A DNA stretch of 64,000 nucleotides, taken from an uncultured Eubacterium sp. Its GTDB lineage: Bacteria > Bacillota > Clostridia > Lachnospirales > Lachnospiraceae. A program made the position numbers and the translations under genes. The notes beneath the pieces are model-generated. The model saw only the letters and a program-made list of their open reading frames with translations. It was not told the DNA's origin and did not search any database. Within the stretch, counting starts at the first letter, position 1. Each line of letters begins with the position of its first letter. The stretch is from positions 1 to 64,000 of the forward strand of contig CAMWXD010000009.1 of NCBI GenBank assembly GCA_947178105.1, in the 5' to 3' direction. This document shows, one piece after another, positions 30,191-39,171 of the stretch.

Positions 30191-30202
30191 AAACACGCTC
30201 TA
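30191..30202 (-). repeat. dispersed motif / left inverted repeat of the RelE-type TA unit
   Basis: aaacacgctcta, exact reverse complement of 30694-30705. Confidence 0.6.
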
Positions 30203-30287
30203 GAGAAAACAAGGACTTGTGCAGAAAAAATATTTCAAAATGAAAGCAAAAAATAGTAAACACGCTTAATAGGAAAGGAATGTTTGT

Positions 30288-30515
30288 ATGAGTGAAAGAG
30301 AACAAGCGAAACAAATCATTGATCAGCTCCCAGAATATAAAATGACAAAAATTTTATATTTATTAAAGGGAATACAAATTGATGATGAGATAGAAGATGA
30401 TTTATTTTGTGAAAATTTAGCGGAAAGATATTTAAACGATCCAGATCATGAAGTGATTCCTTTTGAAGAAGCTATAAAGGAAGCGGGGTTAACGATGGAT
30501 GACCTACAAGATTAG
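30288..30515 (+). CDS. putative antitoxin of a RelE-type TA pair
   Basis: 75 aa ORF overlapping the RelE-like ORF by 17 nt; DDEIEDDLFCENLAERYLND. Confidence 0.65.
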   Translation: MSEREQAKQIIDQLPEYKMTKILYLLKGIQIDDEIEDDLFCENLAERYLNDPDHEVIPFEEAIKEAGLTMDDLQD

Positions 30516-30696
30516 CATTGATAAAAAGGCACAGAAGTTTATTTTAAAGCAGCCCAAAAACATACAGAACTTCATATATAAGGCAATTTATCACTTACCA
30601 TCTGGAGATACAAGACCATTAGAAGGGCATAATGGGGAATTGATTATATGTGTTGTGGATGCCGGAAATCGTGGAGATATATACAAAAGATATTAG
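30499..30696 (+). pseudogene. RelE/ParE-family toxin with in-frame internal deletion
   Basis: MTYKISIDKKAQKFILKQPKN...LPSGDTRPLEGHNG then GELIICVVDAGNRGDIYKRY; the YRLRVGDYRVIY-type core strand is absent. Confidence 0.6.
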
Positions 30697-30705
30697 AGCG
30701 TGTTT
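30694..30705 (+). repeat. dispersed motif / right inverted repeat of the RelE-type TA unit
   Basis: tagagcgtgttt, begins inside the toxin stop codon region. Confidence 0.6.
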
Positions 30706-30734
30706 GAACATAAATGCAGCTCCTTTTGTACAAA

Positions 30735-30787
30735 GAAAAGTGGCCAGAGACATATTATGAAAATGATATGTCTCTGGTCTCTTTTCG
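30735..30787. repeat. imperfect inverted repeat
   Basis: gaaaagtggccagagacatat...atatgtctctggtctcttttc; outer bases shared with the 29922-30029 element. Confidence 0.75.
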
Positions 30788-30827
30788 TATATCTGTGCTA
30801 AATTTCATCGTTAGAAGCTTCTTCTCG

Positions 30828-30913
30828 CTTGTTTAAACAAATTTCAAAAATCCGCTTGACATGTTTAAACAAGTATGTTATAAAAGATGTAACAACAAAC
30901 TTGTTTAAACAAG
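30828..30913 (+). promoter_or_regulatory. trehalose operon promoter with three operator copies
   Basis: palindromes at 30828-30841 (CTTGTTTAAACAAA), 30860-30873 (CATGTTTAAACAAG), 30900-30913 (CTTGTTTAAACAAG); TTGACA 30856-30861, 17 bp, TATAAA 30879-30884. Confidence 0.8.
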
Positions 30914-30936
30914 AAGGAAAATGAAATGGGAAAAAC

Positions 30937-32469
30937 ATGGGTAAGTATGCAGAAGATGCAAAAGAGCTGCTGCGGCTGGTGGGCGGCAAGGAGAACATTG
31001 CAGCAGTGTCACATTGCATGACACGTATGAGGTTTGTGCTCAACGAACCAAAGAAAGCGGATATTGAAAAGATCGAAGCGATGAAGGTTGTCAAGGGCAG
31101 CTTTACGCAGACGGGACAGTTCCAGGTCATTATCGGAAATACAGTGGCGGATTTTTACAATGATTTTATTGCAGTTTCGGGCATTGAAGGGGTTTCAAAA
31201 GATGCGGTGAAGAATGCTGCAAAGCAGAATCAAAATGTCTTGCAGAGAATGATTACGGCGCTGGCGGAAATATTTGCGCCGCTGATTCCGGCAATTATTA
31301 CGGGCGGTTTGATTCTTGGATTTCGTAATTGTATCGACAGCCTGTATTTATTTGAGGACGGGACAAAGACGCTATGTGAGATCAGCCAGTTTTGGGCGGG
31401 TATTGACAGTTTTTTATGGCTGATCGGCGAAGCGGTATTTCATATGCTGCCGGTGGGAATCTGCTGGTCTGTAACGAAAAAGATGGGTACGACACAGATG
31501 CTTGGAATTGTATTAGGGCTTACGCTTGTATCCGGCCAGCTTTTGAACGCATATGCAGTCGCAGGAGCGGCGGATATTCCGGTATGGGATTTTGGGATGT
31601 TTCAGGTAAATATGATCGGCTATCAGGGACAGGTGCTGCCGGCTGTTTTTGCAGCATTTACGTTAGTTTATCTGGAAAAGTTTTTCCGCAAAATCACGCC
31701 GCAGGTAGTGTCTATGATCGTAGTGCCGTTTTGCAGCCTGCTGCTGGCAGTTATGGCTTCCCATTTTGTACTTGGGCCGATCGGCTGGAAAATCGGTTCT
31801 GCGGTTTCTGCGGTTGTGTATGCAGGGATTACAGGTTCGTTTAAAATTGTGTTTGGCGCTGTGTTTGGTTTTATATATGCCCCGCTTGTGATTACAGGGC
31901 TTCACCATATGTCGAATGCGATTGATTTGCAGTTGATTGCAGATTATGGCGGGACGATGCTTTGGCCGATGATTGCTTTGTCAAACATTGCACAGGGATC
32001 TGCGGTGCTTGGCATGACGGTGCTTCAAAGAAAAGACGCACAGGCGCAGGAAGTGAATGTGCCAGCCTGTGTGTCCTGTTATCTGGGGGTTACGGAGCCG
32101 GCGATTTTCGGTGTAAATTTAAAACATGGGTTTCCATTTGTGTGTGGGATGATCGGCTCGGCATGTGCAGCGGTTGTCTGTGTGGCAATGGGTACGACGG
32201 CAAATGCAATCGGGGTCGGCGGACTGCCTGGCATTCTTTCCATTCAGCCAGATTCGATGGCAGGATTTGCAGTGTGCATGGTAATTGCGGCTGCCATACC
32301 TTTTGTATTGACGATGGCGGCAGGAAAAAAACGTCTGCCCAAAGGGGCGGATGATAAGACAGCACAGCAGTTGGCGCAGGCTGCGGCAGGTGCCGGACAA
32401 AGTACAGCGGCAGGAACTGCAGCGGAAGTGATGGCGGATAAGAATACGCAAGATGAGGCAGTCAGTTGA
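30937..32469 (+). CDS. treP: PTS trehalose-type EIIBC component
   Basis: AVSHCMTRMRFVL EIIB motif, EIIC domain, followed by EIIA and trehalose-6-phosphate hydrolase. Confidence 0.85.
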   Translation: MGKYAEDAKELLRLVGGKENIAAVSHCMTRMRFVLNEPKKADIEKIEAMKVVKGSFTQTGQFQVIIGNTVADFYNDFIAVSGIEGVSKDAVKNAAKQNQNVLQRMITALAEIFAPLIPAIITGGLILGFRNCIDSLYLFEDGTKTLCEISQFWAGIDSFLWLIGEAVFHMLPVGICWSVTKKMGTTQMLGIVLGLTLVSGQLLNAYAVAGAADIPVWDFGMFQVNMIGYQGQVLPAVFAAFTLVYLEKFFRKITPQVVSMIVVPFCSLLLAVMASHFVLGPIGWKIGSAVSAVVYAGITGSFKIVFGAVFGFIYAPLVITGLHHMSNAIDLQLIADYGGTMLWPMIALSNIAQGSAVLGMTVLQRKDAQAQEVNVPACVSCYLGVTEPAIFGVNLKHGFPFVCGMIGSACAAVVCVAMGTTANAIGVGGLPGILSIQPDSMAGFAVCMVIAAAIPFVLTMAAGKKRLPKGADDKTAQQLAQAAAGAGQSTAAGTAAEVMADKNTQDEAVS

Positions 32470-32915
32470 AAGCATTTTTAACAGGGCAGGTGATTGAGCT
32501 GAAAGAGGTTGGAGACGGAGTATTTTCAGAAGGCGTCATGGGAGAGGGCGTTGCAATCCTTCCAGAGACAGATATTTTGTACGCCCCGGCGGATGCTAAA
32601 GTCAGCGTACTGATGCAGGAGTCCAGACATGCGTGCGGGCTGACGCTTGCCAATGGGGTGGAACTTTTGCTTCACGTAGGGATCGATACGGTGGATATGA
32701 AGGGAGACGGCTTTCAGTATCTTGTTTCAGAAGGGCAAAAAGTAAAAGCAGGGACGCCGCTGCGTCGGTTTGACCGGGAAAAGATTCGCGCAGCCGGGCA
32801 TCCAGATACGACCGTATGCATTATTACGGATGCGGCCGAAACAAAAAGCGCACAGTTTCATACCGGTATAAGAGGAGAAGCAAATGTGACGGTAGTGGCA
32901 GATATACAGAGCTGA
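32466..32915 (+). CDS. PTS glucose-type EIIA component
   Basis: GVELLLHVGIDTVDMKGDGF His-phosphorylation motif. Confidence 0.9.
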   Translation: MKAFLTGQVIELKEVGDGVFSEGVMGEGVAILPETDILYAPADAKVSVLMQESRHACGLTLANGVELLLHVGIDTVDMKGDGFQYLVSEGQKVKAGTPLRRFDREKIRAAGHPDTTVCIITDAAETKSAQFHTGIRGEANVTVVADIQS

Positions 32916-32928
32916 CGGGAGGAAAGAG

Positions 32929-34566
32929 ATGGATTTTAAAAGCAGTGTCATTTATCAGATTTATCCAAAGTCATTTTGTGACAGCAATGGCGACGGAATC
33001 GGCGATATACGAGGAATCATTCAGAAATTAGATTATATCCAAAGCCTGGGAGTGGATTATATATGGAGCACGCCGTTTTTTGCATCCCCGCTGCGGGATA
33101 ACGGCTATGATGTGGAGGATTATCGGAAAATCCATCCGCTGTTTGGGACGATGGAGGACGTGGAGGAGCTGATTGAAAAGGCACAGGAGCGCGGTATGGG
33201 GCTGATGCTAGATATGGTATTTAACCATACGTCTACACGGCATGAGTGGTTCCAAAAAGCATTGGCAGGCGACCAAAAATATATGGATTATTATATTTTT
33301 AAAGATGGAGAGCCGGGAGAGCCTCCAACAAACTGGCAGTCCAAATTCGGCGGCCCGGCTTGGGAGTATGTGCCGTATTTAAAAAAGTGGTATCTGCATT
33401 TGTTTGATGTTTCCCAGGCGGATTTAAACTGGAAAAATCCTGCGGTAAGGGAGGAATTAAAAAATGTAATCCGGTTTTGGAAAGAAAAGGGTGTAAAAGG
33501 ATTTCGGTTTGATGTGGTAAACCTGATTTCCAAGCCGGATGTATTTGAGGATGATCCCGCAGGCGACGGCAGAAGGTTTTACTCCGACGGGCCGCAGGTG
33601 CATGAGTATCTGAAAGAACTGACGGCGGATACGGGAATCGGAGATATGATTACAGTAGGGGAAATGTCCTCCACTAGCCTGGAGCATTGTATCCGGTATT
33701 CCAATCCGGCTGAAAAGGAATTGACGATGTGTTTTAATTTTCATCATCTCAAGGTGGATTATAAGGATGGAAATAAATGGGAGCTGGCAGGGCCGGATTA
33801 CCACAACCTGAAAACGTTGTTTGAGACATGGCAGACGCAGATGGAGCAGCAGCACGGCTGGAACGCTCTGTTTTGGTGCAACCATGACCAGCCAAGGATC
33901 GTATCCCGTCTTGGGGATGATAAAAAATACTGGAAGGAATCTGCGAAAATGCTTGCTACATGCATTCATTTGCTGCGGGGCACGCCGTACATTTATCAGG
34001 GAGAGGAACTGGGTATGGCAAATGCCGGATATCAGTCGATTGACGAATACCGTGATGTGGAAAGTATTCATTACTATCAGATCCTGATGCAAAGCGGAAA
34101 AACGCAGGAAGAAGCGCTGGAAATACTTAGAGCGCGGTCAAGGGATAACAGCAGGACGCCGATGCAGTGGAACAGCGGGAAATATGCGGGATTTTCAAAG
34201 AAGCAGCCATGGATTGGAATACCAGGAAATTATAAATATATCAATGCAGAAGCACAGGAGCAGGATACGGATTCGATTTTGCATTATTATCGAAAGCTGG
34301 TTGCGTTAAGAAAGCAGTACAGGGTGGTGCAGGATGGTACGGTGGAATTTTTGTATCAGGAACAGGCTGAAGTCTTTGCGTATCGCAGGGTATGGGAAGG
34401 ACAAGAGCTGCTTGTGCTGAACAACCTTTCGGGCAGGGAAGTGGTATTGCAGGAAGCGGTTTCAGGCACAGGATATCAGTGCCTGCTGGGCAATTACAGG
34501 CAGGAGGAGGTGGAAGGCTTGGAGGTATTGCGGCCGTATGAAAGCGTTGTATGGATGAAGATGTAG
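32929..34566 (+). CDS. treC: alpha,alpha-phosphotrehalase (GH13)
   Basis: VIYQIYPKSFCDSNGDGIGDIRGI, GFRFDVVNLISKP, FWCNHDQPRIVSR. Confidence 0.9.
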   Translation: MDFKSSVIYQIYPKSFCDSNGDGIGDIRGIIQKLDYIQSLGVDYIWSTPFFASPLRDNGYDVEDYRKIHPLFGTMEDVEELIEKAQERGMGLMLDMVFNHTSTRHEWFQKALAGDQKYMDYYIFKDGEPGEPPTNWQSKFGGPAWEYVPYLKKWYLHLFDVSQADLNWKNPAVREELKNVIRFWKEKGVKGFRFDVVNLISKPDVFEDDPAGDGRRFYSDGPQVHEYLKELTADTGIGDMITVGEMSSTSLEHCIRYSNPAEKELTMCFNFHHLKVDYKDGNKWELAGPDYHNLKTLFETWQTQMEQQHGWNALFWCNHDQPRIVSRLGDDKKYWKESAKMLATCIHLLRGTPYIYQGEELGMANAGYQSIDEYRDVESIHYYQILMQSGKTQEEALEILRARSRDNSRTPMQWNSGKYAGFSKKQPWIGIPGNYKYINAEAQEQDTDSILHYYRKLVALRKQYRVVQDGTVEFLYQEQAEVFAYRRVWEGQELLVLNNLSGREVVLQEAVSGTGYQCLLGNYRQEEVEGLEVLRPYESVVWMKM

Positions 34567-34776
34567 AATTTATAGAAAACAAGGATGAAAAATGCAAGGA
34601 AAAATGATTGTGAAATGAAAGCCTTTAAAAGGCAGGAAACTTTCAAAGATGGCAAGTGAAGAATTTGATTGAGGAAATTACACATTTGATATATAATAAC
34701 CTAAAGAGTGAATGCTTTCCTTTAGATGCAAATTGCTACAGCAACAAACAGAGCGAGCAGAAAGGAATGATGCCAT

Positions 34777-35406
34777 TTGGAACAGCATAAAGAGAATTTA
34801 AAAGATTTAGAGATGGCAAAAAAGAGGGATCACAAAATTGAGATTACAGAGGAAGCCATCAGAAAGGTACCAAGAATAAAATATAAAAATATACCAGAAA
34901 ACGAGTATGATACAATTCAGGAATTGGCAAGAAATGTTCTGCTTATTTCTAAAAAAGAAAACGATTCAAATGAAGTTGCAATTACATATGAAATGGACAG
35001 TCGCAAACGTATTTTGAAAGGGGAAGATTATATCGGGGTAGCATTGGGCAGTGAGCATGAGGTTGATCCTTTAAGCAGTACAATTTCATACCATTTAGTA
35101 GCGTCTGCAAAAAAATGTATAGTTATTGTATTGCATAATCATCCTTCATTATCTGATTTTTCTTTGTCAGATGTGCAATTCCTGTTGAGGTATGCAGGTA
35201 TTAAAATGATGGTAGTTGTTACGAATCTTGGCAGCATATCCTATCTCGTAAAAGGGAAAAAATATGCTTATGAAAAAGCGGTTGCGTTGTTTAATGAAGC
35301 AGTTAATGCAAACAATGAAGCGAGGGACTTAAAAGGCCTGCAGAAAGCGTCAGATTATTTCTTAAAAAATTGTCATGTAGCCGGGATTGATTATGATAAC
35401 CGTTAG
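34777..35406 (+). CDS. stand-alone JAB/RadC-like protein
   Basis: IVLHNHPSLSDFSLSDVQFLL metal-binding motif; start codon uncertain (TTG at 34777). Confidence 0.7.
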   Translation: MEQHKENLKDLEMAKKRDHKIEITEEAIRKVPRIKYKNIPENEYDTIQELARNVLLISKKENDSNEVAITYEMDSRKRILKGEDYIGVALGSEHEVDPLSSTISYHLVASAKKCIVIVLHNHPSLSDFSLSDVQFLLRYAGIKMMVVVTNLGSISYLVKGKKYAYEKAVALFNEAVNANNEARDLKGLQKASDYFLKNCHVAGIDYDNR

Positions 35407-35419
35407 AAAGGAGATAGTT

Positions 35420-35581
35420 ATGGAAGGTCATACAATTTTAAGCGAACGGTTAGAGGAACAGATGAAAGCTATTGAATGGGCAAGAACAGAACAGAAAAGA
35501 CTCTTAAAAGAAAAAGGAGAGCGTTTGTCCAAAGAGTTAATGGAAAAGATGGCTCCATTTATTTTAAACCAAAAAGAATGA
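35420..35581 (+). CDS. small helical protein co-transcribed with the RadC-like gene
   Basis: MEGHTILSERLEEQMKAIEWARTEQKRLLKEKGERLSKELMEKMAPFILNQKE, RBS gaaaggag. Confidence 0.5.
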   Translation: MEGHTILSERLEEQMKAIEWARTEQKRLLKEKGERLSKELMEKMAPFILNQKE

Positions 35582-35735
35582 CAGGTCTTTTCTGGGGCTA
35601 CCAAGCCGCAAAAGCACATGGTTTTCTCCATAGAAAAAACATCCACACTACAAATTCACTACAAAAACTCCCAGTATCCTAAAAGTAACAGGTATATACC
35701 TGGAAAATCTGACAGGAATCAGGGAGGGGATCTTT

Positions 35736-37655
35736 ATGAAGAAACAGTTATCAGGAACCATGGCTGCGTTACTGGCACTTGGCATGTTGGCAGGGTGTGC
35801 GCAGCAAAGCAGCCATACAGGCAGCAGCAGTAAGCCGGTTCATATGTCAGCGATGCATTCGGCATGGGACAGTGCGGCTGCACCTTCTTTTACAGAGCAG
35901 GAGTACGAAAAGCTGCGCAGGCTGCAATTAGACGGATATGAAGATATGAGTATTTCCAGCTTTCAGGAGAAAGTATGGGGTCTGACGGATACGGCAGAGT
36001 ATCACAGCCTGCTGGAGCGTTTTGCGCAGAGCGAATCGTTTTATGCCAGCAAAGACAGTGATCCATTGGCTTCTTTTTTCTTTTATATACTGTCGCCGCT
36101 TACTTCTGAGCAATGGCAGACAAGAGAATATGGAGATTTTGTAAAAACGGATAAACCAGAGCCTTGTGACAATGCAGTGTTGGAATTTTTCTTTACATTT
36201 ACGGTGCAGGATGCGGGCCGGCTGAAGGTAGGGGATTACAATGCAGCGCGCGTAGGCATGACAGAAGGATTCGAAGCCATGCTAGAGGGCGTCTCCGATG
36301 CGCAGTTGCAGGACGAAGCGTATATGCAGAATAAAATTGAACGGGAAGCGAAACAGCTTACGAAGCGGTGGGCAAGCGAAAAGCTATTGATTGAAACAGG
36401 CTATAGCTATATGCCGCTGTCGCAGCCAGAATCTGGCAGCGGTGAGCAGACAGGACAACAGGGGCAGGAAGAACGCCTGTATCCGAATGGGACGCAGAAC
36501 GATTACGATTCCCTGCTTGCCCTGAAAACAGAGGATTACAAAGAGCTGCCGCTTGCGGAGTTTAACGAGTCGCTTTTGGAGTGGGCAAATGAAAATTATG
36601 AGCGGATGGAGCGAGTAAACGGCGACATTGGAAGCGGGGACTATCAGGCAGCGCTTACAGAGGAGGAGCGGGAGTTTGTAAGCCTGACGGTAAATCTTTC
36701 AGGGATAGAAAATGGAAAGTATGTGCAAAGCAATTATACGGGCAGAGTGGAGGAAGATCCTTCGTATCAGCAGTATCTGCCGGAGAAATCGGCAGGAGGA
36801 AATGCACGCAGTGCTTGGTGCGACTTGTTCTATAGGTTTTCGTACCATATTGCAGACAAAAAAACAATGACCGTTGGAGAACGTGACCGCTGCATTGCAG
36901 GAGTGTTGTCTGGCATACGTAAATATTGGGATCAGGCAAAGCTGGAGGATTTGCTGAAAATGGAGAAAGCAGATCTTGTGGCGCAGCTACAAAAAATTGC
37001 GGATGCATACAGTACCAAGCAGTTGGTGATTACGATGGATGAAGATCAGGTATCTTTTGAGCGCATGGATGCAGCGAATGCAGAACAAACGTACGCAGAT
37101 GCATACCAGATGCTTGCTGCATTTAAAACAAAAGGATATTCCAAGAAAAGTGTGGCTGATTTTTATGCGATGCTTGCTCCTGACATAGATGCTACGGATG
37201 AATTGTTTTCCGCATATGCGCTGGTTATGGAACACATTTCTAAGGAGGATGAAAATTATACATTTTTTGACGTTACTTTGCAGGCGTCGCTGAACGAATT
37301 GTACTGCAAGGTGTTTCAGGAACAACCGTTTCGTTTCCTGAGCTTGAACAAAAAAGAACGGCCGTATGGAACAGACAGCGATGGAGATGTGGTATATGAG
37401 TTTTGCTTTTATGCAGATGCGTATGTCAACTACCGTATTTGCAAACCGCAGGCATTGACAGTCGCGGAGAGAGACCAGGTATTGACGGCATTTTGCAAAA
37501 GGTTGCAGAATGTGCTGGATCATATGAGTGAAGCTGAGATTAAAGCAGGAAATATCAAAAAAGTACTGGAAGACAAGGCGGCTGCGATAGCGAAAGAGTT
37601 ATCTTCGGATAAAATGAAATTATCCTGTGAAATAGGATTGGTTGAGCTCTTTTAG
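35736..37655 (+). CDS. large putative lipoprotein
   Basis: MAALLALGMLAGCAQQSS lipobox, RBS gggagggg. Confidence 0.75.
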   Translation: MKKQLSGTMAALLALGMLAGCAQQSSHTGSSSKPVHMSAMHSAWDSAAAPSFTEQEYEKLRRLQLDGYEDMSISSFQEKVWGLTDTAEYHSLLERFAQSESFYASKDSDPLASFFFYILSPLTSEQWQTREYGDFVKTDKPEPCDNAVLEFFFTFTVQDAGRLKVGDYNAARVGMTEGFEAMLEGVSDAQLQDEAYMQNKIEREAKQLTKRWASEKLLIETGYSYMPLSQPESGSGEQTGQQGQEERLYPNGTQNDYDSLLALKTEDYKELPLAEFNESLLEWANENYERMERVNGDIGSGDYQAALTEEEREFVSLTVNLSGIENGKYVQSNYTGRVEEDPSYQQYLPEKSAGGNARSAWCDLFYRFSYHIADKKTMTVGERDRCIAGVLSGIRKYWDQAKLEDLLKMEKADLVAQLQKIADAYSTKQLVITMDEDQVSFERMDAANAEQTYADAYQMLAAFKTKGYSKKSVADFYAMLAPDIDATDELFSAYALVMEHISKEDENYTFFDVTLQASLNELYCKVFQEQPFRFLSLNKKERPYGTDSDGDVVYEFCFYADAYVNYRICKPQALTVAERDQVLTAFCKRLQNVLDHMSEAEIKAGNIKKVLEDKAAAIAKELSSDKMKLSCEIGLVELF

Positions 37656-37663
37656 AAGGAAAT

Positions 37664-37736
37664 TAGTGCTCCATCCGGCCAGAAATTAGAGTCCTGCACA
37701 GCACAGAACTCTAATTTCTGATAGGATGGAGCACTA
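37664..37736. repeat. long inverted repeat (about 30-bp arms)
   Basis: tagtgctccatccggccagaaattagagt / actctaatttctgataggatggagcacta. Confidence 0.85.
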
Positions 37737-37833
37737 GCGGATAAAAGCGATTGGAAGGAAAGCAAGGGAGACAGCAGGGGTGTCAATATGGCATGCCTGC
37801 TGTTTGGCGTTTTAGAGGAAAACTAAATTTTTG

Positions 37834-37881
37834 TTGACAAACAGAGCTTTTGCGTATATACTGTACTTATCGAATAAGTAC
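37834..37881 (+). promoter_or_regulatory. GntR-operon promoter with palindromic operator
   Basis: TTGACA 37834-37839, 17 bp, TATACT 37857-37862; GTACTTAT-CGA-ATAAGTAC at 37863-37881. Confidence 0.75.
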
Positions 37882-37917
37882 ATAAAGTACAGACAATACA
37901 CATGAAGGGAGGACTGC

Positions 37918-38289
37918 ATGGAGATACTGATTAGCAACAGCAGTGATAAACCGATTTATGAACAGATCTGCGTACAGGTCAAAAGCCTGATTATGAATGG
38001 TACATTAACCGCAGGCGAGGCGCTGCCGTCGATGCGTGCATTGGCAAAGGATCTGCATATTAGCGTGATTACGGTGCAGAGGGCTTATGAAGACCTGACA
38101 CGCGACGGATTTATTGAAACCGTGTCAGGCAAAGGCAGTTTTGTAGCTTCGCAGAATAAGGAGTTTATAAAGGAAGAACAACTGCGGATTGCGGAAGGAT
38201 TGCTGCTGGAAGCAGCACAGATCGGCAGGGCGCATGGGATTGCCTATGAGAAGCTGGCTGAGATTTTAAAGCTGTTTTATGAAGAATAA
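37918..38289 (+). CDS. GntR family regulator (YtrA type)
   Basis: PIYEQICVQVKSLIMNGTLTAGEALPSMRALAKDLHISVITVQRAYEDLTRDGFI. Confidence 0.9.
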   Translation: MEILISNSSDKPIYEQICVQVKSLIMNGTLTAGEALPSMRALAKDLHISVITVQRAYEDLTRDGFIETVSGKGSFVASQNKEFIKEEQLRIAEGLLLEAAQIGRAHGIAYEKLAEILKLFYEE

Positions 38290-38304
38290 CAGGGAGGGAA
38301 TACG

Positions 38305-39171
38305 ATGGAGGAATACAATATTTGCGTAAACGATCTGAGTAAAAGCTTTGGGGGTTTTACCCTTGACCATATTTCTTTTCGGGTTCCGAAAGGCAGGATT
38401 GTCGGGTTTATCGGCGAAAATGGGGCTGGAAAGAGTACTACGATACGTTTGATTTTAAATGAGCTGAAAAAGGACAGCGGGGAAATTAAAATATTCGGAG
38501 CAGATTATACGGATTGTTCGCTAAAGGAAGAGATCGGGGTTGTGTTTGACGAATGTAATTTCCATGATGTGTTTACCCCGCAAAATATAGAAAAAATACT
38601 TTCCGGCGTGTACCATTCGTGGGACAGCAGCCTGTACCATCAGTATCTGCACAGGTTTGGGCTGCCTATGCGCCAGCCGGTCGGTTCGTTTTCCAAGGGA
38701 ATGAAAATGAAATTGTCGATTATAAGCGCCCTGGCGCATAAGCCGAAGCTTTTGCTGCTGGACGAAGCTACGTCTGGGCTGGATCCTGCTGTGCGGGAGG
38801 AAATGCTGGATTTGTTTCTGGAATTTATACAGGATGAAGAGCATTCCATTTTTCTGTCCTCGCATATCATATCGGATATTCAAAAGGTAGCGGATTATGT
38901 CATTTTGATTCATCAGGGAAAGGTTATTTTTGAGGAGCTTAAGGATGTACTCATATACCAGTATGGGATTTTAAAATGCAGGAAAGAAGCGTTTGCAGCA
39001 GTTGACCCGCAGGATTATCTGATTCACAGGCAGGCAAGCGTATGCGAGGAATGCCTGGTACGTGACAGGGAGGCGGCAAAGCGCAAATATAAAGACGCTG
39101 TTGTGGACAGCGCTTCATTGGAAGATATTATGCTTTTTTATATCAAAGGAGGGACATCATGCGCGGATTGA
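38305..39171 (+). CDS. ABC transporter ATP-binding protein
   Basis: GENGAGKSTT; FSKGMKMKLSIISALAHKPKLLLLDEATSGLD. Confidence 0.9.
   Translation: MEEYNICVNDLSKSFGGFTLDHISFRVPKGRIVGFIGENGAGKSTTIRLILNELKKDSGEIKIFGADYTDCSLKEEIGVVFDECNFHDVFTPQNIEKILSGVYHSWDSSLYHQYLHRFGLPMRQPVGSFSKGMKMKLSIISALAHKPKLLLLDEATSGLDPAVREEMLDLFLEFIQDEEHSIFLSSHIISDIQKVADYVILIHQGKVIFEELKDVLIYQYGILKCRKEAFAAVDPQDYLIHRQASVCEECLVRDREAAKRKYKDAVVDSASLEDIMLFYIKGGTSCAD

Noticed and set aside
31416-32475. Multiple overlapping ORFs (both strands) inside treP
   Set aside because: Alternative-frame readings of a conserved PTS gene; no independent support.
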